Source: Amphirosellinia nigrospora (lineage: Eukaryota; Ascomycota; Sordariomycetes; Xylariales; Xylariaceae). Taken from it: 64,000 bases of DNA. The translations under genes and the position numbers were made by a program. The DNA lies in contig SCHM01000001.1 of the NCBI GenBank assembly GCA_004123355.1, positions 10,054,193-10,118,192 of the forward strand, given 5' to 3'. The number at the start of each line of letters is the position of its first letter. Position 1 is the stretch's first letter. Below the pieces are notes generated by a model. That model was not told the DNA's origin. It searched no databases and worked only from the letters and a program-made list of their open reading frames with translations. Positions 1-11,500 of the stretch are shown here, one piece after another.

Positions 1-376
1 TAATTGGCACCAAACTCTCCTCCATCTGGAGATGCTTGGCCGGAAGGCAACGGCTCCCAAAACACATCCATAAACATGTCATCAAGAGTAAGCGAGTCCT
101 CGGACTTGGTGTCAGTCCTCGGGCTCCCTTCGTCGTGATTGACTGGTCCGGCAACTGGGATGACTGAGCTGTGGCGTCGTCGGCGGTGCTGACCTTGCCC
201 TTTTTGGCCTGACCCTTCGGTGGTCGACCGAGTCGATTTGACGGACTATAAAAGCACCTATGGCCCAAACGGGCGCACGTCTCGCAGGGATTGCCTCGGG
301 AACATTTCATCTTTGCCTTATAGCAGCTGTCACAGGTCGTTCGAATCCTTTGCACCCCAGTCCGTTGTGTCGGCAT
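1..376 (-). CDS. AflR-like Zn(II)2Cys6 transcription factor, partial (runs off the left edge)
   Basis: This is the N-terminal part of a fungal binuclear zinc cluster regulator, and the remainder lies outside the window. From the ATG at 376 the frame carries six cysteines at residues 15, 18, 25, 31, 34 and 41 (spacing C-x2-C-x6-C-x5-C-x2-C-x6-C). A basic GRPPKG stretch follows, as in AflR-type regulators of aromatic polyketide clusters. Past residue 54 the frame becomes implausible, and an acidic one (LTLDDMFMDVF) takes over. A 50-nt GT-AG intron at 164..213 would join them exactly, but a missing base is an alternative. It is transcribed divergently from the cupin gene across a roughly 495-bp promoter that contains a TCG-N5-CGA site. 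Its likely role is pathway-specific activator of the neighbouring PKS cluster. The zinc cluster is certain; the AflR-like assignment rests on cysteine spacing and context. Confidence 0.82.
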   Translation of the reverse strand, partial: MPTQRTGVQRIRTTCDSCYKAKMKCSRGNPCETCARLGHRCFYSPSNRLGRPPKGQAKKGKVSTADDATAQSSQLPDQSITTKGARGLTPSPRTRLLLMTCLWMCFGSRCLPAKHLQMEESLVPI

Positions 377-537
377 CGTGACAATACTAGACTCGAAAAA
401 GAAGCGGTATGGTTCGATGAACAGACAATCGACTGATTGAACTGAGCGCTTCATCTTAAGAGATTGATCTTCCCGGGCGTGCACCACTGTTCCGATAATG
501 CTGACAAAGGCGGGTATCTCCTAACGTACGATCCCGG

Positions 538-548
538 TCGTGGACCGA
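538..548. promoter_or_regulatory. Candidate AflR-type binding site TCG-N5-CGA
   Basis: The sequence TCGTGGACCGA lies in the divergent promoter between the AflR-like regulator and the cupin gene. It fits the palindromic core TCG-N5-CGA known for AflR. One position departs from the longer consensus TCGSWNNSCGR on either strand. A match to the core is expected about once per 4 kb by chance, so this is suggestive only. Confidence 0.4.
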
Positions 549-871
549 TACTAAAAGCACGTCGTGTTCGGCTTCCGATTGACTGATGTCTTATTTAGGA
601 AAATTTCAGCTACGTTCCTGATACAGGTCCCGGAGCGGATTCGGCAGGATTCCAGGGGTCAAGATCCTTTCACACATACCCACTTCTGGTATGCTTTGTA
701 TTTATTATGCAAGGTGCGTAGTTCGCGACGAAGGGTTTTGTTGCTGGTTAGACTACTAGCTCATATCAAATATGCCTCCTCTCATTCCATACCATGTTTC
801 AGCGGGAAGCAACCCCATTACCAAGTAGGCCTGCCTCGAGAACGTTTTAGAAGGCATAGGGGTTAGCTAAT

Positions 872-1878
872 ATGATTTCCAAGGTTTGGGGGTATGCTCA
901 TCACCGAGTTTATGTAAGCTCTTCTCTATCGTCTGGGAGGCCTTTCGAGAAAGTTTGGTTATTGGGTGAAGATGTTGTCTGGAAGCTTTCGAAGAAAAAT
1001 CCTCTAGATAGTGATAACTAATTCAAGGTCCTAGCGAACCGCCTCCTGGAAGATCGTTTTGCTTCCGCCAGCGATACAGGTGGAAGCTCCCACCAGAGCT
1101 CGAGAATGATGCTCAAGCGTCAAAGCTACTTGAGACTCTCAATCATCCTTCTGGACCGCCAACTCATTTCCATCCATACCAAAATGAATGGTACAGAGTT
1201 GAGTCCGGGCGTATGTGTGTCGAGATTGATGGTGTCCTCAAGACACTGACGCCCGAGGACGGCGAGGTATTTGGTAGGGCTGGGTCGATTCATCGATTCT
1301 TCATCTCACCCGATAGCACGGAAGATATGGTTGCTATAATTTCCGGTTCGGATCCAGGACTTGACTTCCAACTTGATCGCGTCTTCTTTGAGAACTGGTA
1401 TGGTATTTGGCATGATTATCTGGTCCATGAAAATGGCAAGATGGATATCATTCAACTTCTATGCGTAAGCCGCGCCATGTCATGTCTCAACCTCATGTCG
1501 TTAGGTTTGCTTCCATTTTATCTGACACGCTCGGAACAGACTTATGATGCCGGGGATGCATATCTCCCAGGACCTTCTTGGTTACCTCGAGGGCTCCAAA
1601 TCTGGACGGGATATTGGGCAGGGGTCATTGTAGGACGATGGATAGGTGGCATGTTAGGCTATAAGCCTTTCTTCAAAGAGTATACCACGGACTGGGATCT
1701 TGCCGTGGCGAAAATGAAAACATCATTCTGGGGACGTCGGCTAGTCGACGAGACTCACAAGATAGCCCTGCCTTGGCCGGAGCTTGATAAACGGCTCACC
1801 AAGTGGGAGTATGGTGGTGGGACCGAACACATGTTGCCGAAAAAGCAAGTGAATGGCATTTCTAAGAAAGCAGTCTGA
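872..1878 (+). CDS. Single-domain RmlC-like cupin protein of the PKS cluster
   Basis: The main reading frame (about 1031-1878) contains a cupin motif: GPPTHFHPYQNEWY, then GRMCVEIDG, and later AGSIHRFF. These supply the His, His, Glu and His expected of a metal site. An upstream frame starting at ATG 872 (MISKVWGYAHHRVY, then FEKVWLLGEDVVWKL) looks like its N-terminus but stops at 1019-1021 in another frame. No intron of usual size fits there, so a missing base near 1019-1035 is likely. An in-frame GT-AG intron of 75 nt probably lies at 1465..1539, removing an out-of-character stretch between IIQLLC and TYDAGDAYLPG. Downstream is a hydrophobic WTGYWAGVIVGRWIGGMLGY segment that could touch a membrane. 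The gene converges on the monooxygenase. The fold call is firm, but no catalytic function can be assigned from sequence alone. Confidence 0.72.
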
Positions 1879-3004
1879 TCCGAAGGGGCTCTGCTACAGC
1901 CACCCACAAGGTTATTCAGCTCGGTTAATAAGACCCGTACTTTCAGTAAACTACAAGCAAGCGACCCAGTGCTATAATGTAGACAGACTCGCGTAGGAAG
2001 GAATCCATCAAATACGTCTTTCATACTGAATGTGACAAGGCCATCCCAGTATGTATATCATTAACTGTAGACGTCAAGCGCTCAGCTTGATTACATTCCA
2101 TCTTTTGATAGTGTCACATCAGAGTGCGTCAATTCTGTTCCGTGACGCGGGCCTTGTGGTTAAGGGTTTGGGGCAGGGGTGCTATTGGGGTTTAAAGGTT
2201 TCTAGATTCTTATTTTTCTGTACGTAGCACAATGTAACCCTGCCCAATACACTCTATTTATAGTCAGTCCTTGCGACCTACAGTCCACCCTCTTTCGGTT
2301 ACGATTCCGATTGAAGGCCTTCCATGCGATCTTACTCGTAGTCTATCGTACTAACAGTCCACTTATCTGTGCAACGCTTCATTAGACCACGGAATGGGAA
2401 TTAGCGAGTCGACCATTCCCGAATATGACACTAGCGCATTAGCAATATAAGGGTTGCCTACATAGTATTTCTGTTGAGCTGCAGAAATGGTAAACAATAT
2501 GGAGTAGATCCAAGATTATAATCAACTTGTGCGTCCCCCAATAGGGTGTTATGATTCAATGTAAATACTTACATTTACGTTTTTGTTGTGTGTCCTTGTC
2601 AGGGGCCCTGTGATATATGGGATAAGTCATCTCTACTTGTCGTTGCGCGGAGGTGTAAAACTATCTTCGTGGGCTATATACAGACAATCTCTTTGTTCGA
2701 GGCTTCCGTAGCTTCGTGGCTTCGCAATAGTGTGGCTTCATGACAGCCCTGAGTCGTATAATTGAGCCCTATGTTGTGCTACTCCGTGGTGGTGAAGCTA
2801 TTATGGGCTTCAGACATTTCCAGATGTGGTGCAACTCGAGTCAAAATCGCGTAGCATAACAAATCGGATAAAGGAACAATAATAAATATGAGGGGCAGGA
2901 CAGTTGTAGCTTGTATGAGGGGCGGTCAACTACGAGCAGCTGTCTATTTTCCCCATCTATCATTAATCGCTCCTTTGTATTTAGTTCTACATTGCCCCGA
3001 CCTA
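1879..3004. other. Gene-free convergent 3' interval
   Basis: This stretch lies between the ends of the convergent cupin and monooxygenase genes. Short open frames here have no recognisable motifs and overlap on opposite strands. I see no RNA gene or mobile element in it. Confidence 0.5.
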
Positions 3005-4747
3005 TCAATCCGAGCCAAAATTATGTTGCTGGCAAGCCCTATCTGCTTCGGCCAAAGCATCGTAGCCGTACAGCCACGGCTGTATTGTAGGACACGTCCT
3101 ATTTGGAATATTAGTGTCTCCGACAACTTGGCAGAAGTACGGCAAGCTTTAGGCGGATGCTTACCAACGACTTGGGAAAGGTGACTGAGGCTCTTTTCCA
3201 AGACTGTCAAGGAAAATCCTGTCTCTTTCTTCTTGTAGAGGGCCGTCTTCTAGATGGAATGAGGCTCTCTTTTTCTTCAGCCAATAATTTCCGCTGGCGG
3301 TTTGTGAATGGGGAGTGAGAGAACAACTGACCTGATTGAGAGCTTCCTTGGCGATACTTTCACCTCGATCCTTCCGAATTTTCTCATATAACTCTATAGC
3401 TAGAGCAATTTCACCAGGATTGGTTACATGTCCAAGCAAGCGGCCTAGAACTGCACCATCTTCGAGAGAGGAGTTCTACAATACTTGGAGTCAGTTATCG
3501 CCAGTTGGGGCTGATTCGTGGGAGTCTTAGAAGCTTCGGGACATTCCCTTATTCTAAGGAAATCTGATGCTGCCAAAACAAGAAAAATTGGTTCCAAGGA
3601 TTACTTACGGCGCCCTGTGCAAGATACGGTAACATCGGATGGCAGGAATCGCCTCTGATATCACGGTCAGGGTGAGGATCATACTTTGTTTTTAAGAGAA
3701 CTTACGCCATAACGAACTTTCCCCCTTGGTGACTCCAGCTCGTAAGGGAGGAAACTGTTGATAGTGGGTACTTGTTAAATCACACGCCCTCTTTTAATAT
3801 TAATGCGGCGTTTCCAGACTTACGATGCATCAACCGCCATTTGTCCACCTGTTGCACACATAATAGTAACTTTGTCAGGCTGCAATCCAAAAGTTAGACA
3901 GCAATAGTTTCTCATGTGAGATGCTACTTACATTGGATCCCAGTCTTGAAAAATGTTTCGCATTTCATCTACATTCGCAGAAGCACGGCTTACATCCACC
4001 GGTAAGTCGTCCGGCCGTAAGAGCACAAGATTATAATCGCCAGATCTGACTGAGTAGCCGACCGCATGGGAGCGGGGGCCTATCCAAAAATTCACAGAAG
4101 GGCTTGATACAAGCTTTCTGAGTTCTGGATCTTTGATGTCTTCAAGATCCAATATTATCCTGTACGCCAAATCTCCAGTTGGCTGAGGTGGCACTTCGCG
4201 TCGAAGCATGAGATTTCTCGTTCGCGACCATAAGCCATCCGCACCAAGAATCACATCCCGCGAAAGCATCTTCCGTCTTTCGCTGTGACAACCGCCTGAT
4301 CAAAATCTACATCGTCAATATCACAGCCAACTTTTATATCGACCCCGAGATAAAGCGCGTTGCACCAGACACGCCTGCAAGTCAGCTCTGTGAATATCCA
4401 AAATGGAGCTTTGTATCTCTGGATCATCTGTTCTTGGAAACGCTCTTCGTACGCCAATAGCCGTGTTCCATCATATCGTCGAACAGCTAGGTATGACGGA
4501 ACCGCGGCCTTGCTTCTCAGTTCGTCGAAAACCCCCAGCTGCGGAAAAGTCGGGTTGCGTTTGGAGTAACCTGCAGGCCAGCACCAACCTCTTCCAGTTT
4601 TGGCGCCTTCTCTAATATTGTAACATGATGGCCTTCAAGGCGAGTGCTGATAGCGGTGGCTAATCCCGCAAGGCCAGCACCTACAACCACCAAATGCAGC
4701 CGATATTTGGAATCGTCAATGCCATTCTGTACTCTAGTGACCGTCAT
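3005..4747 (-). CDS. FAD-dependent monooxygenase (salicylate hydroxylase-like, group A flavoprotein)
   Basis: This predicted NAD(P)H-dependent aromatic hydroxylase probably acts on the PKS product. From ATG 4747 it shows the dinucleotide-binding motif VVVGAGLAGLATAI, then ILGADGLWSRTRN (the DG motif) and GDSCHPMLPYLAQGA (the GD motif that contacts FAD ribityl), followed by SSLEDGAVLGRLLGHV. The C-terminus is rebuilt across an intron: exon end PFPSRW, then CPTIQPWLYGYD, ending at a TGA at 3005-3007. At least four introns are visible on the 3' side. The 5' half changes frame near 4530, 4400, 4355 and 4266 with no room for introns; each fits one or two missing bases. It is transcribed divergently from the PKS across an 832-bp shared promoter with an AflR-type site. 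The family call is strong; substrate and position of hydroxylation are unknown. Confidence 0.88.
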
Positions 4748-5579
4748 TGCTAGGATGGTTATCTAATGCAAAAACAACCCAAATTTTAGCACGGAAAGAG
4801 ATGGCGTAGAGGGCCTCCAAGAAAAGGATGCTTACGCTCAAGGAGAGTCGTCTCTGTCGGCGTGTGTCTCGTATCAAGCCCCGACTTTCTCCTGGCAGCT
4901 GCTTGATATGCTAGCCAGCGACCTAGACAACATGAGATCCGAGAGTCGCCTTCCGAGGCCCGGGGAACTCTGCTAGATTAACTGCCTGCCGTGTTATCTC
5001 ATCATGGTGGATAGACAACCGCCAAGCCGGCACAAGATGCAAGATTCACTGCAGCGCACCCTACATGAAATGTCCGAAATGAGCCGGGAGCTGGGCGGCT
5101 TACCTTTTCGGGTGCGGTTATTACCAAAAGGGGGAAACTTTATTTAAGACTGACTCCACTATAATCACTTGCCATAAGGAGCAATGGCGATAAACAGCTT
5201 AACGAATTTGGCCTTACGGGACTTTAATACAACATACAAGTAATTGAATATTTTTTTGACTGGAGCACATTCATGTCTATTTTGACGTCTCTCCTTTGGG
5301 GACGTATCTCATGTCCCTTGGCCCATTTCCCATGAGACCTTGTAGTGTTGCTACACTATCCAAATCAGGCAATTCCCACTCATAAGATAGTCTTCACAGC
5401 GTTCATGAAATAATACTCGATAACCTCGAATGCCTTATATCGTGTCTATAGATGCAGTTCCAAGTGAAATAGGTGCTTCACATAATTGAGTTAGAGCGTT
5501 CCGATAACCTTCAACAGGTGGACAAAAAACAAAGATAACTAGTTAACAGTGTTAACGAGCTCAAAAACAACTGTTCATA
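4748..5579. promoter_or_regulatory. Shared divergent promoter of monooxygenase and PKS
   Basis: This 832-bp interval separates the two divergent start codons. It holds one TCG-N5-CGA motif (4946-4956) and no recognisable gene. Co-regulation of core and tailoring enzyme is inferred from the arrangement. Confidence 0.6.
4946..4956 (-). promoter_or_regulatory. Candidate AflR-type binding site, full consensus
   Basis: On the minus strand the sequence is TCGGAAGGCGA. It matches the extended AflR consensus TCGSWNNSCGR at every position, not only the TCG-N5-CGA core. It lies 200 bp upstream of the monooxygenase start and 624 bp upstream of the PKS start. Confidence 0.5.
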
Positions 5580-8500
5580 ATGCATCATATACCAGTATTT
5601 GCAGGGCTTGGCTCAGACACGCTCTTCTCGCTCAACACTTCGGAACGAGCAATCCAAGACGCCTTACTGCCAGAATCTCAAATTATTCTGCAGACATGCC
5701 ATGCCGCCTTCCGCACACAAATCATCAGAGCTACAGACAGAGGTCACCTTTCAGCCAGGTCTATCGATTTAGACCACTTCCTACAACCAGAAACGCTCCT
5801 ACGGCCAGATTCAAGATACCATCAGAACGTTGTGATACAGCACACGACAATTTACCTTGTGCAAATCCTACGATATATCAGCTATGGCTATAAAGGCCTC
5901 GATGTACAGGGTGTCGCTGGCTTTTGCACTGGACTTTTGCCTGCTGCCGCCATTGCCACCACAGCAAGCACCATCGAACTTCTCCAGCGCGTACAAGACC
6001 TATTCATCGGTGCGTCACACTCAGGGCCATCTCTCATGTTTTTAGCACCTTTTAGAAGGTGATATTTCATTTTTGGAACAAAATAATGACTGAGAACTTT
6101 GGAACCCCTAACAAATCAGCTTCAATTGGTGATAGCTGACTCTGACTGTTACAGTGGCCTTGTGGGTTGGCATGAACGCCGATCTTTATAGAAGAAATGA
6201 GATCACTCAAAGTGGATGCGCTACCGATTCTCCATGGGGTATCGTAGTCGATAAGTTATCTGAAGAGACTATTGCCAGCTTGACTGAAGCCGGCTCGAGA
6301 CCAGTAAGTGTCATGAATATTGAATTCCTCTCTGATTGTATTCAAACGCAGTCTACATGCTTAAAAAGCAGTACGTTTTCGTACTAATGGGCTCTTAGGA
6401 TAGCAATTCCCCGGTGTATGTCAGTGCGAAAAACTCACCCTCGTGCGTTACACTGAGTGGAAGAGGAGACCAACTTGCAGCGTTCGTGGCCAGTGACCTT
6501 CCACCAGAATGCAGAACACGCCCGACCAACGTGCTTACTTTGTATCATCATCGAGAGAAGTTGAATTCTGTATTTCAGCAGACACTTGGTGATATCGAAC
6601 GCGAAATGTCCTCCCGGCTAAACACTCTCATTACGTCAAGCGCGCCACTCTTCTCAACAATTACTAGTGCACCTATCGTATTCCCGAACGACGAAGCGAC
6701 AGGAGATACGCTCAGAGACATGATTACCCTCATTTTAGAGATGATGCTCCTGGAGCCTGTTGACTGGGTGCAGGTGCAAGATTCTGTCTTGGTTCATATA
6801 CGACAAAATGCGCCAGCAAAGTGCAGTATCTTAAACTTTGGCCCTGGCTACGGAATCTCCCGGTTTTCTGAGCCCATACCAGACTTTGTTGAAATCCACG
6901 ACGTATCAGCTATTGGCGTATCTCGACATAGCGCAGACGATTCTTCACAACTGTGTTTAGATGATATTGCTATTGTAGGGTTGGCCGTCGAGCTCCCAGA
7001 TGCGCAAGATACTACAGAGTTATGAAAATCTCCTTAATGGCGTAAATTCGTGTTCAGAGGTCTCGTCCCTAAAGTTTCCCCATAATTCGAGACATTACTA
7101 ACATAGCCTCGCTCTCAGATTCCGCAGTCAAGATTCTACGTAGATGATTTCTATCTCAAGGAGAACAAAGATGGGAGCAAAGCGAAACGGTCAATGAATA
7201 CCCGTTACGGTAACTTTTTGAGAAACCCGTTCCTTTTCGATAACGAGCTATTCGACATTTCCCCGCGTGAGGCTAAGTCCATTGACCCTCAGCAACGGGT
7301 ATTGCTCCAAACAGCGTACCGTGCACTGGAGAATGCAGGTTACGTCCCGGATTCAACGCCATCTTTTTCTCGCGAGACATTCGGTTGTTTTGTTGGCAGT
7401 GCCACTCTGGACTACGTAGGAAACCTAAGTTCTAGTATCGACGTTTATTATAGCCCAGGTAAGATTGTGCTTTTCCCATAATATACAGCCTCTAATTGTT
7501 CTCTATAGGAACTCTACGGGCTTTCCAGAGCGGACGGATATCTTACTATTTCGGATGGAGTGGCCCTTCGATTACTCTTGATACCGCATGCTCTTCCTCC
7601 ATGGTAGCTATACACCGGCTACGCGGGCCTTGGCAGCCGGTGACTGTCGAGCTGCCCTAGTCGGCGGTGTGAATGTCATTACAAGTCCAGATGTTCGTAT
7701 CTTGACCTAACTATATCCAACCCTTGCTAATTGTTCTTAGATGTATCTGGGTTTAGATCGTGCTCATTTTCTCAGTCCACGGGCCAATGCAAAGCCTTTG
7801 ATGCCTCAGCGGACGGTTATTCTCGATCAGAGGGGTGCGGGATGATCGTCATCAAGAGACTTCGTGATGCTCTGGCTGAAAATGATCGTATCCACGGTAT
7901 CATTAAAGGTATTGAGATAAATCAGAGTGGTAATGCTCACTCCATCACCCATCCCCACGCGCCAACTCAAGAGCAGCTTTTTCAGAGGCTCTTCACCAAG
8001 ACAGCGATCAATCCTCATCAGGTATGTACCATAGTTGAAACTTACAGTCCCAATTATTAATATTCTTCCAGATTACTGTAGTAGAAACACATGGTACAGG
8101 GTAAGCCCCGCTAAGTCTTCGTCTTACCAGTCACACGCAAAATAAAGTATGAGAATGATCCACTAATAATTTCGTGTAGGACTCAAGCTGGTGATCCTAA
8201 CGAGGTTGCGAGCTTGCGTCGTGTGGTATGTGACAATCGCAACCCACAGAACCTAGCGCACTTTACCTCCATAAGGCCAATATTGGTCACTGTGAAGCAG
8301 CTTCGGGAGTTGCGGCTCTGGCCAAAGTTGCTCTGATGATGAAGCACGAGACGATACCACCGCAGATTTCCCTCTCTACACTGAATCCGAGAATCCAAGA
8401 GCTAGGTACGGATGGTGCTGTGATTGACCGTGCCACCACCCGGTGGGTACAGGCAGGCAAGGGGCCTAAGCTAGCGTTGATCAACAACTTCGGGGCGGCT

Positions 8501-11500
8501 GGTTCCAATGCTGCCATGATATTGCAGGAGCACGTACATCATTCGGCCGGTATGAAACGTAGGAGAGGCCAACAAACTTATGTTTTCGGCTGTCCGCGAA
8601 GAACATCAAGAGTCTTGAAAGACTTCGGCAAGATTTGATCGCTATGTTGGCTGAAGCCACCCCTGAGTCTGACTCGTTAAGCGACATTTGCTATAGTGCA
8701 ACGACGCGACGGCAACTTTATGATTATCGAGTTTCGACCACCGCCACTACTGTACCCGAACTCATCCAAAACTTGGAAAGGGCAGAGATCAGCGCCTACA
8801 AATGTCAAAGAGTGTTGATCCTCCATAGTTTTTGTCTTTTCCGGACAAGGAGCTCAGGTAACAGCATCCTCTCAAATCACGTTTCACTCCCAGGCTAAGC
8901 ATTTTAACACAGTATCTTGGGATGGGTCGCCAACTTCTATCCATCTACCCTGTATTCTCAGACACCATCTACCACTGTGACAAAATTCTCAGGTCAAATG
9001 GTTTCCCAGGGTGTTTAGATATTATACGGTCTGAAGAAGCTATTTCCGATGCGCCAAAAGACTCGCACCAACTACAAGCATTTCAGTCAGCCATATTTGC
9101 ATTGGAGGTTTCGCTAAGCAAGCTACTTATGTCATGGAACATCTTCCGCAAGCCGTGATCGGCCATAGGTATGATCAAGTTTCTTCGGCTTGTTATCAAG
9201 TCTCTTCGTTCTATATTTTGCTAACCTCATATATCAGCCTCGGAGAGTACGCCGCTCTCGTCATCGCTGGTGTTCTAGACCTAGAAAGCGGTACACTCCT
9301 TGTTGCTCGCCGAGCCCAGTTGATGATGAGTCATTGCGAGATTGGCTTGACGTCGATGCTAGCCATTAATATCGGAGCCTCCGATGCTCAGGCATCGTCA
9401 AGAGTGATGAACGTTTCACATCACTCTCGATTCATGTGACAACGGTCCAAGTGATTGTGTCATAGGCGGCCCATACAGCCTTCAAGATTTTAAACAATAC
9501 CTCACAGACAATGGCGGTGTAAAGAGTAAATTTCTCGACGTTCCGATGGCATATCACACCGAGGCCATGGACCCAATCCTTGATTGATCTCATAGGGTAC
9601 GCGAATACGTTACATCTTGGAAAGCCAAGACTCACCGTGATTTCCAACGTATTGGGGAGGGCAGTCCTGGCGGGAGAGACCATTTTTACTGCGGACTACT
9701 TTGCCCGTCATTCGCGTCAAGTTGTAGCGTTTCAACAAGGCTTGGATGATTTTTTGAGGGCTTCGCCGGATTCGTCGGCAACATATTGGGTCGAGGTCGG
9801 TCCACATGCTTCACTACTTCCCATGATCGCTTCGCAAGCTCCTCAAGCAAAGTCAAGGCTGCTCCCCTGTCTGCGAAAGGGAGTCTCGCCGTCATCGACG
9901 TTATCACAGCTTTTGAGCCACTTCTATCTAAAGTCATCATCGATTAATTGGCGCAAGGCCTTTGCCTTCAATGAGAGCCCTGACCTAATTGATCTCCCGT
10001 TTTGCCATTCCAGCAATCCGAGTTTGTGGTGGCCTACCCCCATGAGCCATCCATAGGTCCGGCCCTGAATCCTGTCGACGTCATCTCTGCTAATATATTT
10101 CTCGGTCAAACAATACAAGTGCCAAGTAACTCTAACCGACATTCTGGTATCTATGAGACACCATTGCAGCCCCTACAGGAGCTTATAATGGGGCATATCG
10201 TCTGCGATTATGCCCTTTGCCCGGCCTCGGTGTACCACCAGATGGCCTTATCGGCGATACAACAAGCAGAACCGAAATCGACGGACGAATTTGTTTGGTC
10301 CCTTTCCAATGTGTCTTACGTTGCGCATTACTGTACACAACGCAGTCGCGCCGTCAAATTCGGATTCGCATTTCGCTGAACGAGCAGGGAGGGTACAGCT
10401 TTGCCATCTCGTCATACGCAGACGGCACTGACCCAGATACACATAGTGTCTCACATTGCACTGGTCATCTCAAACGCAAAGCGAAGAAGCCGACGATAGA
10501 TAAGGCTGTTCGAACGGGGCGTATCCTCGAACGTCAGCTTCGTCGCTTTGTCAAACCCGAGCCAAGCATTGTCATGGAAACATTCGCGACCAAAATCATG
10601 TATAATCATGTATTCACCCGTGTCGTGACCTATTCCGAAGTATATCAAAAAGTGCGGTCCATACGCATAAGTCCAGACTATGACGAAGCATATGCGCAGT
10701 GCAAATTCGAGGATATGCCAAGTACTCGAGAGGAAACAAATTCTATTTTCATGGATATTTTACTGCATGTGGCCGGGTTTGTGGCAAACCTGTCGGTTGC
10801 ATCAGATGAGGTCGGCATCTGCAAGGAGGTAACTTCCGCCCTCGTTCTTCGGGAGCCTACCGTCCGAGGAGCATCTTTTGAGGTTCATTGTAGTTTGGTT
10901 GCTGTGCCCGACCAATCCATCATCGTTGCTGATGCCGAGGCACTTGATGACAATGGCGTAATGGCCATCTACAAGGGGATGACATTTCAACGGGCAAAAC
11001 TCGCCAATATTAGTCGAGCCTTCAATGCGCAGTCCAAAAAGACACAAGGAATCTCCTTCACTACACCAATTAAGGACACAATATCGAAAGTGCGGAAATC
11101 AGCCCCCGAGTGCCTCGCAAGTAACAGCATCTACATCTAAACTCACATCAATTGAAGGCGTGAGCAACACAATAAGGAAGATCATCGCAGAAGCCTGCGG
11201 TCTGAGTCTTGCGGCTCTCCCTACAGGAAATGTGACCTTGAAAGAGCTCGGCTTTGACTCGCTTCTCCAAATTGAATTAGAAGCTCAGCTCTTGTCGACA
11301 TTCCCACATCTAGATGTCAATGGACTTCCCGATTGTGAGACCGTTAACGACATTGAAAACTTGTTGTCCTCTGGAGAACGGCGTCAGAGACTCCCCCAAG
11401 TCTGGTTAGCGGACACCACGAGCGAAGCCACTTCCGACGATGACGTGCCTGATATTCGGCAACTCACACGCGCAGTTATTGCCGAAACATGCAACGGAGA

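Noticed and set aside
164-213. Frameshift in the AflR-like gene as proof of decay
   Set aside because: A 50-nt GT-AG intron restores the frame exactly, and single missing bases are frequent in this window.
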